Shown here piece by piece: positions 1 through 11,705 of a stretch of 64,000 nt of DNA. Position numbers and translations under genes: made by a program. The notes under the pieces were generated by a model that had not been told where the DNA came from, searched no databases, and saw only the letters and a list, made by a program, of their open reading frames with translations. Numbering within the stretch: position 1 is the first letter of the stretch; each line of letters starts with the position of its first letter. The DNA lies in contig JAPWDM010000014.1 in NCBI GenBank assembly GCA_035578155.1, positions 6,374,001-6,438,000 of the forward strand, in the 5' to 3' direction. This DNA comes from Brachynemurus nebulosus. Lineage: Eukaryota > Arthropoda > Insecta > Neuroptera > Myrmeleontidae.

Positions 1-1061
1 ATATTCAAAGCTGTTTTCGAAGTTTAATTTTAAATGGAAATAAGTCAAATTCAATATAGTAATAAGTCTGGTTTAAAAATTACCATCTAAGCCAATTTAA
101 AACGGTAGTTTCGTAAAAATACGCATTTAAAGTTATCGTTCGTTAATTTTCAGTTTTCTTTTTCAGTAAAAACCTTCTGCTTCCTCGTATTCTTCCATTT
201 GCACCACGTGGTGTGTACCAAAAAACACGACTGTTCTGACAAAAAGTGAACTAGAAAGTAAAAAACAGGTTATCGCTGAGTTTTTATCGTAGTGGTGGTA
301 CAGTTTTACTTAATAAGGAACATGTTTTTGTAGGCCAGGATAGTCACGCCTTTTACTTTTATTAACTTCCAATCACTATTTTTAAATTTTAGTTGAAACT
401 TGAGCCATATAACGCTTTTGATATTCTTATGAATTTGTTTCATTTGAATTATTTAACCATCCTGTATTTATCCTTCGAAAATATAGAGTAAACTTTTCAT
501 TGACACTAAATGTTCAATTTAATTCACATCAGTATGATTGCTGTAAAATTTTCTGTGAATTTTATTCTATATTTGTTAAGCGCCGTACAATCCATTTTTC
601 TCGATAACTCAATTTTACGTTGAACAGTCGGTGCATTTATTTTTAGCTATTATTACATCTATTTTTATTTAATTTGAACAAAATCGATTTTATTTTCTGG
701 ATTTGCCTTTTTGTTGCTTTGTTTGCTTTCCTGTATATACATTCAAGAAACAGGACATCCATAGACAGTTTGTGTTACAATTTTATTAAAATAAATTCTT
801 TTTTTGTTGTCTTTCCTCAGTATTGGTTACAAAAAAAAAAAAAAAATCTCTTCGATTCTGTAGCGGTTTGATTCTTGTTACGCAACACATATTTTATCTA
901 TTTGTTGACCAGAATAAGTTTACATTTTAATATCAAATCACAAATGTATCATCTAAATATCTCTAAGATCGACTAAAACGCAAAAGACAAAATTTTACTA
1001 ATTGCTAAAATTGTTATAAAAGGCTCTTGTTTTCTGAGTGATTGAAATATTTGTAACATAA
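1..1061. other. AT-rich stretch without recognisable gene
   Basis: Only short accidental open frames are present. I see no conserved protein motif, terminal repeat or RNA gene. A poly(A) run occurs near 831-845. Confidence 0.6.
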
Positions 1062-1382
1062 AAATTAAAGTAAAAAAATGTTTTTTAAGAAAAAGCTTTT
1101 ATTTAAAAATGGGCTAAAAAAAAATAAAATGACCTTTGAGTGAAGTTTGAAGCAATATGCAACATAAGTTATAAAAACTTGAGGCGTTATCATTAATTAT
1201 TTCTGTTTTGGGTATAAGTGTAGCTATTTTACTTTTCAGTACTTACCAAACTTAATTAAACGCCTCAAGCTTTTATAAATTATGTTGCATATCGCTTCAA
1301 ACTTCACTCAAAGGTTATTTATGTTAGCCCATTTTTAAATAAAAGCTTTTTCTTAAAAAACATTTTTTTTTACTTTAATTTA
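1062..1382. mobile_element. Long-TIR MITE, copy 1
   Basis: A ~320-bp element built from two inverted arms of roughly 130 bp. The left arm (about 1062-1195) reads AAAGTAAAAAAATG, then an AAAAGCTTTTATTT block, then CCTTTGAGTGAAGTTTGAAGC and a TTGAGGCGTT block. The right arm (about 1255-1382) repeats this as its reverse complement. There is no coding capacity. A diverged second copy with the same GAGGCGTTTAATTAAGT and AAATTTCATTC blocks lies at about 11462-11705. The superfamily is unknown because I could not fix a clean target duplication. Confidence 0.8.
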
Positions 1383-2251
1383 TTTTCTACTTTTTAGTCT
1401 GATTACAATTAATTTGAAAAAAAAATTAAAAAAGTAATTTTTTACCTGTATTTTAATCGGTTAATTTACCTTAATTCAGCATAACTATGGAGACAAAAAA
1501 TTGCAATGTAAAATCAATGGACAACATTTGACAATTCTAAATTCAATCTAAAATCAACAATTATATTTTGGGGCAATGTAGGAGAAAACTAATTATACAA
1601 TATTGCATTGTCATCAAGGTTAGACACGTATGTAAAATTTGAAACCTCTAGCTCTTTTAGAACCTGTCTAAATTTTGATTCCATGATTTGATCTAAACCA
1701 ACATACTAACATAGCAAGTTAAATAAAGCTTTTAAAAAAATAGAAGGTGATCTTTGGTTTACTATTTGTCTTCAGTATACACTGGCAAATTATTTTGAAA
1801 CGGTTGACACTCCAACAGCGTTTAAAAATTTCGAAAATTACAAAAAAACGAAAAAAAAAATGTAAATAACAATACTAATTTGAGAAATAGTCCTTCATAA
1901 TTTCTGATTTGGTATCAGTGGATTATTTTCGTTGCGAATATGCGTAAAGTAGCGACAATTGACGTTTTGGAAGTTGGAGATTATTTTTTAGTAATAAATT
2001 CTATGAATTAACCTTCTAAACAAGGTTGGTTTCCAACTTAATCCATATGTTTTGCAAATCAATTTAAAATTATATTCTACACACTAACAAAAACACCGTT
2101 TTAGAATTGCTTATTCTCAATGTTCTCTTTAATTTTTGCTAATTATATTGTGTGATTTTTGTGATAAAATCGAAGTAACGTTTGTACCTTTTCAAATAAT
2201 TCTTACCTAATTATTTACATTATCGATTTTACAGTTAATTAAGTCAGTAAA
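1383..2251. other. AT-rich stretch without recognisable gene
   Basis: No motif, terminal repeat or ORF worth reporting was seen between the MITE and the large palindrome. Confidence 0.55.
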
Positions 2252-2741
2252 AAGAGTCTGGAACCATTACCATAGGTGAATTTGCCCAAGAAATGAAATT
2301 CAACGATATGTATGCGATTGTGTAGCTTAGTGAAAGAGTAAACCATACGTATGGATTTTTCCTCAATATCTTTACATTTTGCGGAGTTATAATACCAAAT
2401 ACCAAAAAATAGTGGTCTTATTCAAACTTTTTTTTCTCGTAAACTATTACAGATAGAACGATGAAACAAAATCCATATTGTTTGCTATGTCCAGTACTTT
2501 ATTATATATTTTTTTCATTTAAAATGGACATTAAATACCCTTTATAAAATATGAAAAAGTTATTCATTAAATTTTTTTAGCTACTTGTACAAGAGTGACC
2601 ACTTTCTTATTACTACCAAGAGAAAGCTCGCAAGCACTTCCCTCATCTCCCTGAATTTTATTTTTGTCAAAAGGGTGGAACATATTGAAAAAAAAAATAA
2701 GAACATATATATTTGGTGATGTTCATGGTATGTGTATGTGC

Positions 2742-2874
2742 AGGTACAGGTCAACAAATCTGACTTTACCTCTTCAAGGTCATTAAAAATGCATTCTTAA
2801 AGAAGTGAGATAGTACTTAATATAAAGCAAAAATGACCTTGAAGCGGCAAAGTCAGATTTGTTGAACTGTACCT
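2742..2874. repeat. 133-bp foldback MITE in left arm
   Basis: Starts AGGTACAGGTCAACAAATCT and ends with the inverse (AGATTTGTTGAACTGTACCT). The arms are about 43 bp around a short centre. The mirror copy is at 3769-3901, so this small element was present before the large palindrome formed. Confidence 0.8.
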
Positions 2875-2991
2875 ATTTGTTTTTGAATTATGTTTTTAAG
2901 AAATATTTTGAATGAATAAATGAATCATTGAATGTTTTTTTTTGTTTTTTTTTTTTTTTTTTTTTTCTTTTATTACATGAGAACCTGATGC

Positions 2992-3138
2992 CTGCTCTAC
3001 ACTCTCGATCGAAGTTCCTCGACGAAGTAATCGCTAAAGTTGGCTGAAGTCGGAATACCGTTATAACACCAGCTACGAAGAACCATGAAATGACCTTCTA
3101 CACTCTCGTACTCGGTCCACTTTGCGAGAATTGAGAGT
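2992..3138. mobile_element. CTGCTCTACA-ended MITE, arm copies
   Basis: A ~150-bp GC-richer block beginning CTGCTCTACACTCTCG, with a CTCGTACTCGGTCCACTTTG segment near its end. The mirror copy is at about 3511-3656. Related copies are at 12905-13061 and at 47385-47447, whose end TTTGCGAGATTGTAGAGCAG gives the opposite terminus. These terminal inverted repeats define a small non-autonomous family. Confidence 0.65.
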
Positions 3139-3768
3139 AGCCATAAGGAATCTAATATGTTTTATGTTCAAAATGTAGACTCATTCCACATAGGAGTTTT
3201 AAAAAATAATCAGCTACGAATCAAGAACTAATTTTTTTCATTGCTTTTAACATACTTCTCAAATCTACAATTTTAAATTCACTCATGAAGTTAAATACAT
3301 CACTAATTGATCAAGTAAACAGTTTTAGTTTACCTAACGGGTAAGTAAAAATGTTAGTTGGATTTACTTGCGAAATAATTGCATAACTGAGTAATACCTT
3401 AAAAACAATGAGAGAAGTTAGTTCTTTTTTCGTAACTAATTGTTTTTTAGAACTCCGATATGAAAAGAGTCTACATTTTGAAGATAAAACATATTAGATT
3501 CCTTATGCCTACTCTCAATTCTCGCAAAGTGGACCGAGTACGAGAGTGTAGAAGGTCATCTCATGGTTCTTCGTAGCTGGTGTTATAACAGTATTCCGAC
3601 TTCAGCCAACTTTAGCGATTACTTCGTCGAGGAACTTCGATCGAGAGTGTAGAGCAGGCATCAGGTTCTCATGTAATAAAAAAAAAGAAAAAAAAAAACA
3701 AAAAAAAACATTCAATGATTCATTTATTCATTCAAAATATTTCTTAAAAACATAATTCAAAAACAAAT

Positions 3769-3901
3769 AGGTACAGTTCAACAAATCTGACTTTGCCGCT
3801 TCAAGGTCATTTTTTCTTTATATTAAGTACTATCCCACTTCTTTAAGAATGCATTTTTAATGACCTTGAAGAGGTAAAGTCAGATTTGTTGACCTGTACC
3901 T
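3769..3901. repeat. 133-bp foldback MITE in right arm
   Basis: This is the reverse-complement partner of the foldback at 2742-2874. It has the same termini (AGGTACAG / CTGTACCT) and differs at a few bases. Confidence 0.8.
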
Positions 3902-4559
3902 GCACATACACATACCATGAACATCACCAAATATACATATATATTCTTATTTTTTTTCAATATGTTCCACCCTTTTGACAAAAATAAAATTCAGGGAGAT
4001 GAGGGAAGTGCTTGCGAGCTTTCTTTTGGTAGTAATAAGAAAGTGGTCACTCTTGTACAAGTAGCTAAAAAAATTTAATGAATATTTTTTTCATATTTTA
4101 TAAAGGGTATTTAATGTCCATTTTAAATGAAAAAAATTTATAATAAAATACTGGACATAGCAAACAATATGGATTTTGTTTCATCGTTCTATCTGTAATA
4201 GTTTACGAGAAAAAAAAGTTTGAATAAGACCACTAGTTTTTGGTATTTGGTATTATAACTCCGCAAAATGTAAAGATATTGAGGAAAAATCCATACGTAT
4301 GGTTTACTCTTTCACTAAGCTACACAATCGCATACATATCGTTGAATTTCATTTCTTGGGCAAATTCACCTATGGCAATGGTTCCAGACTCTTTGTAAGA
4401 AGAATTATAACAAGATCTGATATCTTTCTGGAAGATACAACGTATTTGGCAGATTTTATACGGTATTAGTTGACACTTCCAAGATAACGTGCAACAGTAT
4501 TACACAAGACTGGTGTGCATTGAAAATGAAATTTAGAAGGAATGAAAGTTTAAATTTAA

Positions 4560-5154
4560 CCCTTTGCACTCGAACCATTTTTTAGTATGGGTACTCAGCT
4601 ACTCGACAGTAGTTTTAAAACGCTGCTAACACTATTGTATTAGGAGAACATAATATCCATAATACAATATATCTATTAGTTAATTTTAGTAGTATGTATC
4701 ACAATGTATTGTAACAAGACGTCGCGTCGTTGTGTTGTATCATGTTTTCCTACTATAATAATTTTCAAATAAATGAAGAAGGCTGAGAAACGGAGCGAAG
4801 TGGAATCAAAAACGTGTTCACTATCATCGATATAGGGTCTAATATCGCTCCGATAAAATATTATCTCAGTAGTATTGGTATTGGAGCGGTATTGAAGCGA
4901 GAGCGAACCATGACTGATATCAGAGCGATGATGTGAATACACTCATTATTTATTAAGTAAGAATATTTTATCGAACCGGGAGCGGAGTGATATCGTACTG
5001 AGAGCGGAGCATTAATGTAAATTGGGCCTTAGATCCCCTAGCGTGTTGTAAATAATAAAATACGTACCTATTGTTTATGGCGCCGCTGCGGCGCCTCACG
5101 AGTGGAATTGATATTTATTGTGTCGCTGTGGCGGCGTCCATCGAGTGCAAAGGG
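4560..5154. mobile_element. piggyBac-type non-autonomous element
   Basis: Terminal inverted repeats CCCTTTGCACTCGA (4560-4573) and TCGAGTGCAAAGGG (5141-5154) are flanked on both sides by TTAA (4556-4559 and 5155-5158). That is the piggyBac-superfamily signature. At 595 bp it has no transposase. A GC-rich GGCGCCGCTGCGGCGCC palindrome lies near the right end. A different MITE (about 4770-5036) is nested inside. The superfamily call rests on the TTAA site and CCC terminus only. Confidence 0.8.
4770..5036. mobile_element. GCTCCGCTC-rich MITE, nested copy
   Basis: The right terminus is GGAGCGGAGTGATATCG, then GCGGAGCATTAATGTAAATT, then GGGCC. The interior block ATATCGCTCCGATAAAATAT is shared with the copy at 14564-14869, whose left end carries the inverse terminus. 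Repeated GGAGCGGAGTG-like motifs suggest a protein-binding subterminal region. It interrupts the TTAA element and is therefore younger. Confidence 0.65.
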
Positions 5155-5158
5155 TTAA

Positions 5159-7109
5159 TTATTACAGTAGAAGTAAATTGGGTTCCTTAAAATTCCCACT
5201 TAGAAAAATAAATTTTAATTTTATCTGCGCACCTCACAATCAGTGGTAACTTTAATCGTCTTAAAGATTAGAGCACATATTTGTGTTGTATGTGTGTTGG
5301 TGTTTGGCAAGAAAGAAAATAAATACTAATTAATTGACCGCAGATTTGAGAATAACATCCATTGACAAGATATACAGAGGGATTTTTCGGAGGAAGTAAA
5401 TGTAAGACATTGTTCTTTTTTTTTGTTTTACTGTTTCGTTACATCAAGGACAACAAAATAAGTGAGAAATTTTCTCTGTTATATGTGCTGGGTATTAATT
5501 ACATATGGCTTTGAGTTATTATTTTTTGATAAACTAATCCTATGTATGTCACAAATCATATAATATGATTTAACATTTGCTCCAGCAATTCGGTCAAAGT
5601 TTCTTCTTTTTTTACTTTGTGTGTCATACGCTATTTAGCTATGATGAAATTTTATTGGCGCTATTTTATTATTGTGGATTAGAATTGAGAAAAGTGAGAA
5701 GAGAAAACACGAACAAGCTTCAAGAGCTATCGCAATTGTTCAAACTTGATATTCACAGACCGTTCGATCGTCAACTTTGCTAATTTTGTGGATGAATCTA
5801 CTTTCATTAAGATGTATTTTCTTATTTTTTTGAGGGCAGAATCGAACAGCACCGCAAGGCGTTATAGATTTAGTGGACGCTCGGATTAAAAAGAATTATC
5901 TTTTTGTGTTTTACAGTCAAAAAACCATAAAAGTTTTTTTTTTTGCCGAAACGCTTTGCAGAACGAAAATTTAATTTTGGAAATCGAAATTAGCAACGCT
6001 TCAAAAGAAATAGAGAAATGTGATTTATTTAATTGTAATACCTTTCAACGGGACGGATTTGTATTTAGAAAATTAATTAAAGAATTTGATAATTAATGAA
6101 ATTGTTATGGTTCAATGGGTTACTTAGGTTAGTTATATTGATAAAAATTTGGAGCGACAGGTCTACCCATACTGTCAACTTCCTTCCTTCCCATAGAATG
6201 CCCTTAAGGACGATTGCTCATGAATAACTTTTTTTTAAATTCAGGGGCTCCTCTCGATAGAGGCTTTACTCCTTGCACCACACCGGGGGCTTCGCCTTCT
6301 GTACTTTAGGGTGGGGGTTCCACCCTTATAAAACAAATGATAACATCATTTGTTCTCAAGATACGCGAGACAAAAAATATTTCGCAAAAAGTTTCTTATT
6401 TCGTTTTTCCGTTCTTTTTTCTTTTTTTTTAAATTTTATAATAAAATACTGGTATTTTTAACATCAAGGAAGGTTCTTAGGACATTATATAATAATAATT
6501 AGGTAAAAAATCCATATAATCTATGTTACGTTAATAAAATTAATTCCGTTTTTTTACCACAAAAAACAAACTGCTAATCAGAATTTACTGAAAACTTTAA
6601 TCTGGTCTTCATTTTTTGATTACGCTTCTAATGAAATTAATCCGGAGTTGATATCATCATTTGTTCGCGAGATATGCGAGACGAAAAAAAATTCAGGAAT
6701 GAACACAAAATTCACATACAGACATCACGCTAAAAACGATGGATTCGGATTCTAGTGACCTTGAACGTGGAGATAAAAATATTCAACTTTTTACCACGGG
6801 TCAAATTTTTCACCTGAATATAAAGCATTGATTGCAATCACATTGAACCTAACGGAGAAAAAAATGAATTTCAAACATAGAATTACAATAATTAACTATG
6901 GTTCATTTCAGTTAAATTTAACAATGCTTCGTCACTTTGAATTTAAATAATTTCCGTTTTCTTGGCTTTATCTCTTGTATTATTGCATTTATGTAAATTT
7001 TAAAATTGCGCTTTATTTTTAGAAAAAATAGAAGATTGATTTGTTTCGAATATAAGAATTATTTAATTTTTTAACGAAAACTCATAATCAATTGTATCTA
7101 AAATTATTT
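5159..7109. other. Mostly featureless AT-rich DNA
   Basis: No gene was recognised. A short GC-rich patch at about 6240-6330 (CAGGGGCTCCTCTCGATAG start) looks like a fragment of the dispersed hAT-type repeats seen later. Two diverged blocks containing ATCATTTGTTC and AGATAYGCGAGAC at about 6340-6375 and 6655-6685 look like old interspersed-repeat relics. Confidence 0.5.
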
Positions 7110-7225
7110 TGGAACAATATTTTCACAGTTTCAAAAATAAAAGTGGTATTTTGCGAAGTAAAATATTTGTTTATTATTTACAAGTATGGAATACCATAAA
7201 GTAAGGCTCAAATCTATTAATATTA
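7110..7225 (+). repeat. Penelope-like element 3' tail, solo copy
   Basis: Shares the block AAAAATAAAAGTGGTATTTT, then ATTTACAAGTATGGAATACC and CTCAAATCTATTAA, with the sequence downstream of both GIY-YIG fragments in this window (11187-11347 and 43128-43290). I therefore read it as a 5'-truncated tail of the same family. Confidence 0.7.
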
Positions 7226-8440
7226 TGAACAGATGCTAACTAATCTCAGATTTTTCTTTTCTGTTGGTAGATCTTTTAAGCAAAATTTCCCAAGGTACAC
7301 ACTGATTAAAATAGAAACTGTTTATAGATCCTGTATCTCTTACTCATGTAATTCTTGGTGACCTAAATTCGGTCTCTCTGTAACAGCATACATCTTCTTT
7401 GAATATATTAGAATTAAAGAACCATATTACAATCACTTCGAATTCCTTGGCTGCATTTGCTGAAACTTTCCGATATACGAACGACAATATGGAAGTAATT
7501 TGATAAGGCATAATAGCATGACCAGGATGATTCCTATGTCATTTTTTACATTCAATAGTGTAGAATTTTTTCAGACTACTAATGAAGTAACGATCAAGCG
7601 GTTAAGTTCCATGGCTGCTGTGTCGTATGTATATATAGAATATTCTATAGACATTATTATGGAGAATATCTGCAACCGACAGACATCGACTGTTTTTCTG
7701 ATTTCATTATACATATAACACTGGAATGAAATATAATTAATTAAAGCAGACAATGGTTTTTGAATATTGTCTAAGTCGTGTAGGCGTAGTAAAAGGATAT
7801 TTTAAAAAGTCAGAACCAATTTTGAATTTACATCGTCTTTTGTAACCTGGTATCAGTACACAAAGCATATATATTATTATTATCACACAGTGAAAAAATT
7901 TATGTTCTGCGTAAAGAAAAATTGGTGGTTAAATTTTTTGTGTTGAACAAGTAACATAACCCTGCATTAAAGTAAGCTTACATGATTTTTTTAACTGAAT
8001 CTGTAACAAAATAATCTTAAAATTAAAGAAAAACGTTTCATTTTTAAACGTTTAATAAAACTATAGTCGTCAATAACTGAAAAAACTTACAATTTTTCGG
8101 TTTTGTTTAATAATAAGAACTACTCTCATCTTTTTTATTATATATATTTTGGTAGATATATGTGGAAACAAGTAAGAATTGTTACAAAGTACTGACATAC
8201 TTCGCGTTCTTTGAGTCTTATTTATAATAATATATGAACAAAATCGTTATAATTTTTGATGACTTTCAAATATCTTAAGCTTCAGTGGAATTAAAATATT
8301 GAATAAAAAAGTTTAATAAAATAACTAGTTCTGATAAATCTGAAAAATTAACTAAAAATGTATGTCTTGTGTGTTAAATTATTGACACAAATCTTGTGTA
8401 TAGATTTGACACATATGCTTTATATTTAACATATATAACA
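7226..8440. other. AT-rich stretch without recognisable gene
   Basis: Only short overlapping accidental open frames lie around 7500-7750. No family motif or terminal repeat was identified. Confidence 0.5.
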
Positions 8441-8442
8441 TA

Positions 8443-9159
8443 TACAGGGTGTTAGTGAATAATTGCGAAAGATTTTAATGGGTGATTGCTGAGGTGTTTT
8501 TATGTAAAAAAGTTTATATAAACTTAGGTCCGAAAACGCTTAGTTACCAAGATACAGAGTGTTCAGTTTCTTGTTTTTTAAAAATATTTTTCTGCATTAA
8601 AATAAAAACAAATTATGTGGTCATCTTGTAGAAGCGAAGCGTCTTCGCCTTTTTATTGGTAAGACTTTTTCATAAAATTACCTCAGCAGTTAATACGAAA
8701 GCCTAAACTGGTTTTGTTAGAAGAACAGTAATTGGAAATTATTTTTTATCTCGAAAATGGCTACATGAGCGACAAAATAGTAAGAGGTCATTTTTGTTAA
8801 CAATTTATGGGACATTTGAAAAAACATTTTCGAATTGGTAAAAATTATTGGCTTGCCTTTTTTTTCTTTAAAAATATGTCATCACGTGGCCGTATGGACG
8901 CCACTGGTTTGAGTGGAAACATTCTGTCTACTTCAGAGTATGGGTATTTATCCTGCTGTAGCGTGTCCAAAATTTTGTATCAATGTCTCAAAACGTTTTT
9001 GAAATATTTAAGAAAATGTTAAAAAAGACGAGAAATTGAACACCCTGTATCTTGGAAACTAAGCGTTTTCGGACTTGGGTTTATATGAACTTTTTTACAT
9101 AAAAGAACCTCAGCAATTACCTGTTAAAATCTTTCGCACTTATTCACTAACACCCTGTA
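8443..9159. mobile_element. TACAGGGTGT-ended TIR element
   Basis: The left end TACAGGGTGTTAGTGAATAA and right end TTATTCACTAACACCCTGTA are inverse of each other. Inverted similarity continues inward for about 130 bp (GAAAGATTTTAA, TCCGAAAACGCTTAGT, ATACAGAGTGTTCA blocks). A TA dinucleotide flanks each end. At 717 bp the interior has no intact transposase, only a short open frame at 8877-9019. The superfamily is uncertain; a TA target would fit IS630/Tc1-like or Sola-like groups. Confidence 0.75.
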
Positions 9160-9161
9160 TA

Positions 9162-9892
9162 TAACAAAAAATTGAGTGGACCGTTCTGGACATGTGAATT
9201 GTGTTAATTTTAACACAAATTTTTTCACTGTGTATATTTTGTTTGTGTATATTTTATGTTCTCAAATAAATGACTAGATACATGCCCCAGTAACTTGCTA
9301 GGTAGGTACTTGATACCTTCGTAGAGAAAATGTTGGCGGAGTTGTTCGTGATAATATTCTATATTATGAAAATGTTTTGTTCGTCATTTGAGTGAGTAAT
9401 GAATGGAGTAAAATAGGATAAATGACATTAGGAAGATGAAACAAGCACACTCATACACGCACACAGAGAGACTTCATCGCTCAAAACTGCTGGTAGGTAG
9501 CGCCCGGTTCGTTTGTGTATGGGTACCGTGTAAAACAAAAGGGCACTAATAACCCTTTTGTATTAAATTATTAAAGTGACACTGAAGAAGTGTGTGTGTA
9601 CAGGGTATTTGTAAATTGACCGGGGCAAAATGGGAAAAAATTTCCTTACGTTATGTAAATAAAATATGACGTTGATGGTTTGACATAATTAGATTAGAAT
9701 TTTCGCAAAATTAAAAAAAAAAGTTTTTTATATTATCCTTTTGATTGTTGTGATTTTGTTAGTGTATTAGTTCTTGCTAATTTTGAGAACCGCCCAATCG
9801 ATTTCAAAAATTCTTTCATTGGTGGATGGGCAATCACTTAATGTTCTAATATAGGTTACATTTTTAACGGTTAAACTACTAAAATTCTGATT
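9162..9892. other. AT-rich stretch without recognisable gene
   Basis: No gene or element ends were identified. A CA-rich patch lies near 9446-9470. Confidence 0.5.
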
Positions 9893-10111
9893 TTTCTAGA
9901 ATTTTTTAAATTTTATCTGATATATTACCAAAATATGTTATAGTTTTAAAGTTAGTTTTTGGTTCTGGTTTAACGGAGGGGTAACTTTCTTTTAAAGTTT
10001 GTTTAAATTCTTTCTTAGCTATTAATTTATCGATTAAGTTTGAATTATATCCGTTATTATTCGCTATTATGTTTATATTATTTATTTCTATAAATATTAT
10101 ATTATTAGCTA

Positions 10112-11067
10112 TTAGCTACTAATTAATAGCTAAGAAAGAATTTAAACAAATTTTAAAAGAAATTTACCCCTCCGTTAAACGAGAACAAAAAACTAATTTT
10201 AAAACTATATTTTATTTTGGTAATATATCAGACAAAATTTAAAAAATTCTAGAAAAATAAAGCGCAAATATAGCATTTAAATCAGGCTTTAATCTAGGAA
10301 ACTTAATATATAACAATAAAACAAAAATTGATAAATTTAAAAAGTCGGACAGGTATCTACAAATTAAACTGCGAAGACGGTAATAGTTTTTACATCGGCC
10401 AAATTGGCAGAAACTTTGAAACCGGGAGAGCAGAGCATTTCAGATTCTATAGAAATAAGAAATCCGACTCTGCTTTTGCGAGGCATTTAATTGACACCGG
10501 ACACACACTACTCGTAGAACGAGAAATTACCGTGTTACACGAGGCAAGTAAAGGACAGAAGTTAACAATCCTAGAAGTAATAGAAATAAATAAACAAATC
10601 TCCGATCACCCAGGGCCGTAACTAGGTCTTCAGGGGTCCCTGAAGAACATTAGGGAAGTGCATTAGGGGCCCTTACACTGCCCGGGCAAAAACAAAAAGG
10701 TTCCGCTCCCAGCAAAAAAAAGTGACCTTTTTTGCTCGTCAGTTGTTAGCCGCATTAATTTTACAGTAATACGTTTTTTTTGCTTGCTGGTCGTCTAATT
10801 TTACAGAAATACCGCCCTTAAAATTTGCCAAGAAATAATTCTTGTATTCTCTTGCGGTCTCCCTTTGCCTGGGGGTCCCGGGGCAATGCCCCGGCTGCCC
10901 CAGCCTAGTTACGACACTGCGATCACCTTTTAAATGACTACATCGATATTTACAGTTCAACTTTATTGTCAACTTTGTTTAAAACTCTATTTACTGTATT
11001 ATTGTCTTCTTGTCAATTTCAAATTCAATCTTCTGTCACGTATTTGTTTGCCTTTTTTCACATGTAA
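10112..11067 (+). pseudogene. Penelope-like polyprotein C-terminus with GIY-YIG endonuclease
   Basis: This would encode the C-terminal part of a Penelope RT, whose GIY-YIG nuclease nicks the target for reverse transcription. The linker (about 10112-10340) reads PSVKREQKTNFKTIFYFGNI and, later, FNLGNLIYNNKTKIDKFKK, typical of this region, but has two in-frame stops. A one-base shift near 10345 leads into TGIYKLNC, FYIGQIGR and AEHF, the GIY and YIG motifs plus the conserved arginine and histidine. SAFARHLIDTGH and ILEVIEIN follow. A hAT insertion then splits the frame at codon DH. Beyond it the same frame resumes (LLNDYIDIYSSTLL) to a stop at 11065-11067. The stops, frameshift and insertion make it non-functional. 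Confidence 0.85.
10611..10919. mobile_element. hAT non-autonomous element, 309 bp
   Basis: Termini CAGGGCCGTAACTAGG and CCTAGTTACGACACTG are imperfect inverted repeats. The flanking 8 bp CGATCACC occurs on both sides (10603-10610 and 10920-10927), the target duplication expected for hAT. It interrupts the Penelope GIY-YIG reading frame. The related fragment at 43030-43070 reads straight through the same site, giving a paralogous empty site. Confidence 0.92.
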
Positions 11068-11186
11068 TGTAATCTTGTTTTTTTGATTTTCGGATTCTCC
11101 TACTACCCCCACCCTTTCCACTTCCGCATCACATACCACTCGCCCTTCATAAGTATAGGTAGATAAAATTAGTATATAGAGCATTT

Positions 11187-11347
11187 ATCGAATGTAATTT
11201 TTATTCTGTTTGAAAATGAGCTGACATGACGGTTCGAAACAATATTGTTACAGTTTTAAAAATAAAAGTGGTATTTTGCGAAATAAAGTACTTGTTATTT
11301 ACAAATATGGAATACCACAAAGTAACGCTCAAATCTATTAAAATTAG
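11187..11347 (+). repeat. Penelope-like element 3' tail
   Basis: The tail blocks TTTTTATTCTGTTTGAAAAT, CGAAACAATATTGT, AAAGTGGTATTTTGCGAAA and AATATGGAATACCACAAAG lie downstream of the GIY-YIG pseudogene. They recur at 7110-7225, 17830-17902 and 43128-43290, and inverted at 17236-17311 and 42615-42740. Confidence 0.75.
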
Positions 11348-11461
11348 ATATATTTTAGAAATGGAATATGGTTACTTTAGAGTCGTTAGGCGAAGTGAAG
11401 CACTATGTGGAACTGATTCTGTACAGAATTTCGGAACGTCAAATTTAAATGAATGTTTATA

Positions 11462-11705
11462 AAGTATAAAATAACTTTTACGTGAAGTTTGGAAGCAAGG
11501 TGTAACATAATTTATAAAAGCCTGAGGCGTTTAATTAAGTAAAATACCTACTATAAGATAGCTACTTACGTATCTGGGACGGAAATATAATTAATAATAA
11601 TGCCTTATGCTTTTACAAATTATGTTGTACATTGACTCAAATTTCATTCAAAAGTTATTTTATACTTTTTAGTCCATTTCCAAGTAAAAGCTTGATTAGA
11701 AACTA
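11462..11705. mobile_element. Long-TIR MITE, copy 2
   Basis: A diverged relative of the element at 1062-1382, with GTGAAGTTTGGAAGC, TGTAACATAATTTATAAAAG and TGAGGCGTTTAATTAAGT on the left and the inverted counterparts on the right. It sits immediately downstream of the Penelope tail. Confidence 0.7.

Larger units (their letters stand above)
2252..4396. repeat. Large near-perfect palindrome (~980-bp arms)
   Basis: The left arm (2252 to about 3232) begins AAAGAGTCTGGAACCATT. The right arm (about 3418-4396) ends with its reverse complement, with an ~185-bp spacer. Outer arm identity is high and falls toward the centre. Each arm carries the same cargo in mirror order: a 133-bp foldback, a poly-T/poly-A tract, and a copy of the CTGCTCTACA-ended MITE. 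Flanks give no clear target duplication. It may be a foldback (FB-type) transposon or an inverted duplication of one composite repeat. No coding region is seen in it. Confidence 0.85.
9893..11347 (+). mobile_element. Penelope-like element, decayed, with inverted 5' part
   Basis: The + strand from about 10112 carries the RT-to-endonuclease linker, the GIY-YIG endonuclease and a 3' tail ending about 11347. Positions 9893-10045 are a reverse-complement copy of 10110-10255 (TTACCCCTCCGTTAAAC block), so two partial copies lie head to head. The 3' part is interrupted by a 309-bp hAT element. Inverted or tandem partial copies are known for Penelope elements. No RT catalytic core is present in the window. 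Confidence 0.75.

Noticed and set aside
4676..4942. 88-residue ORF on the minus strand
   Set aside because: It lies in the nested GCTCCGCTC-rich MITE, and its composition reflects the repeat motifs.
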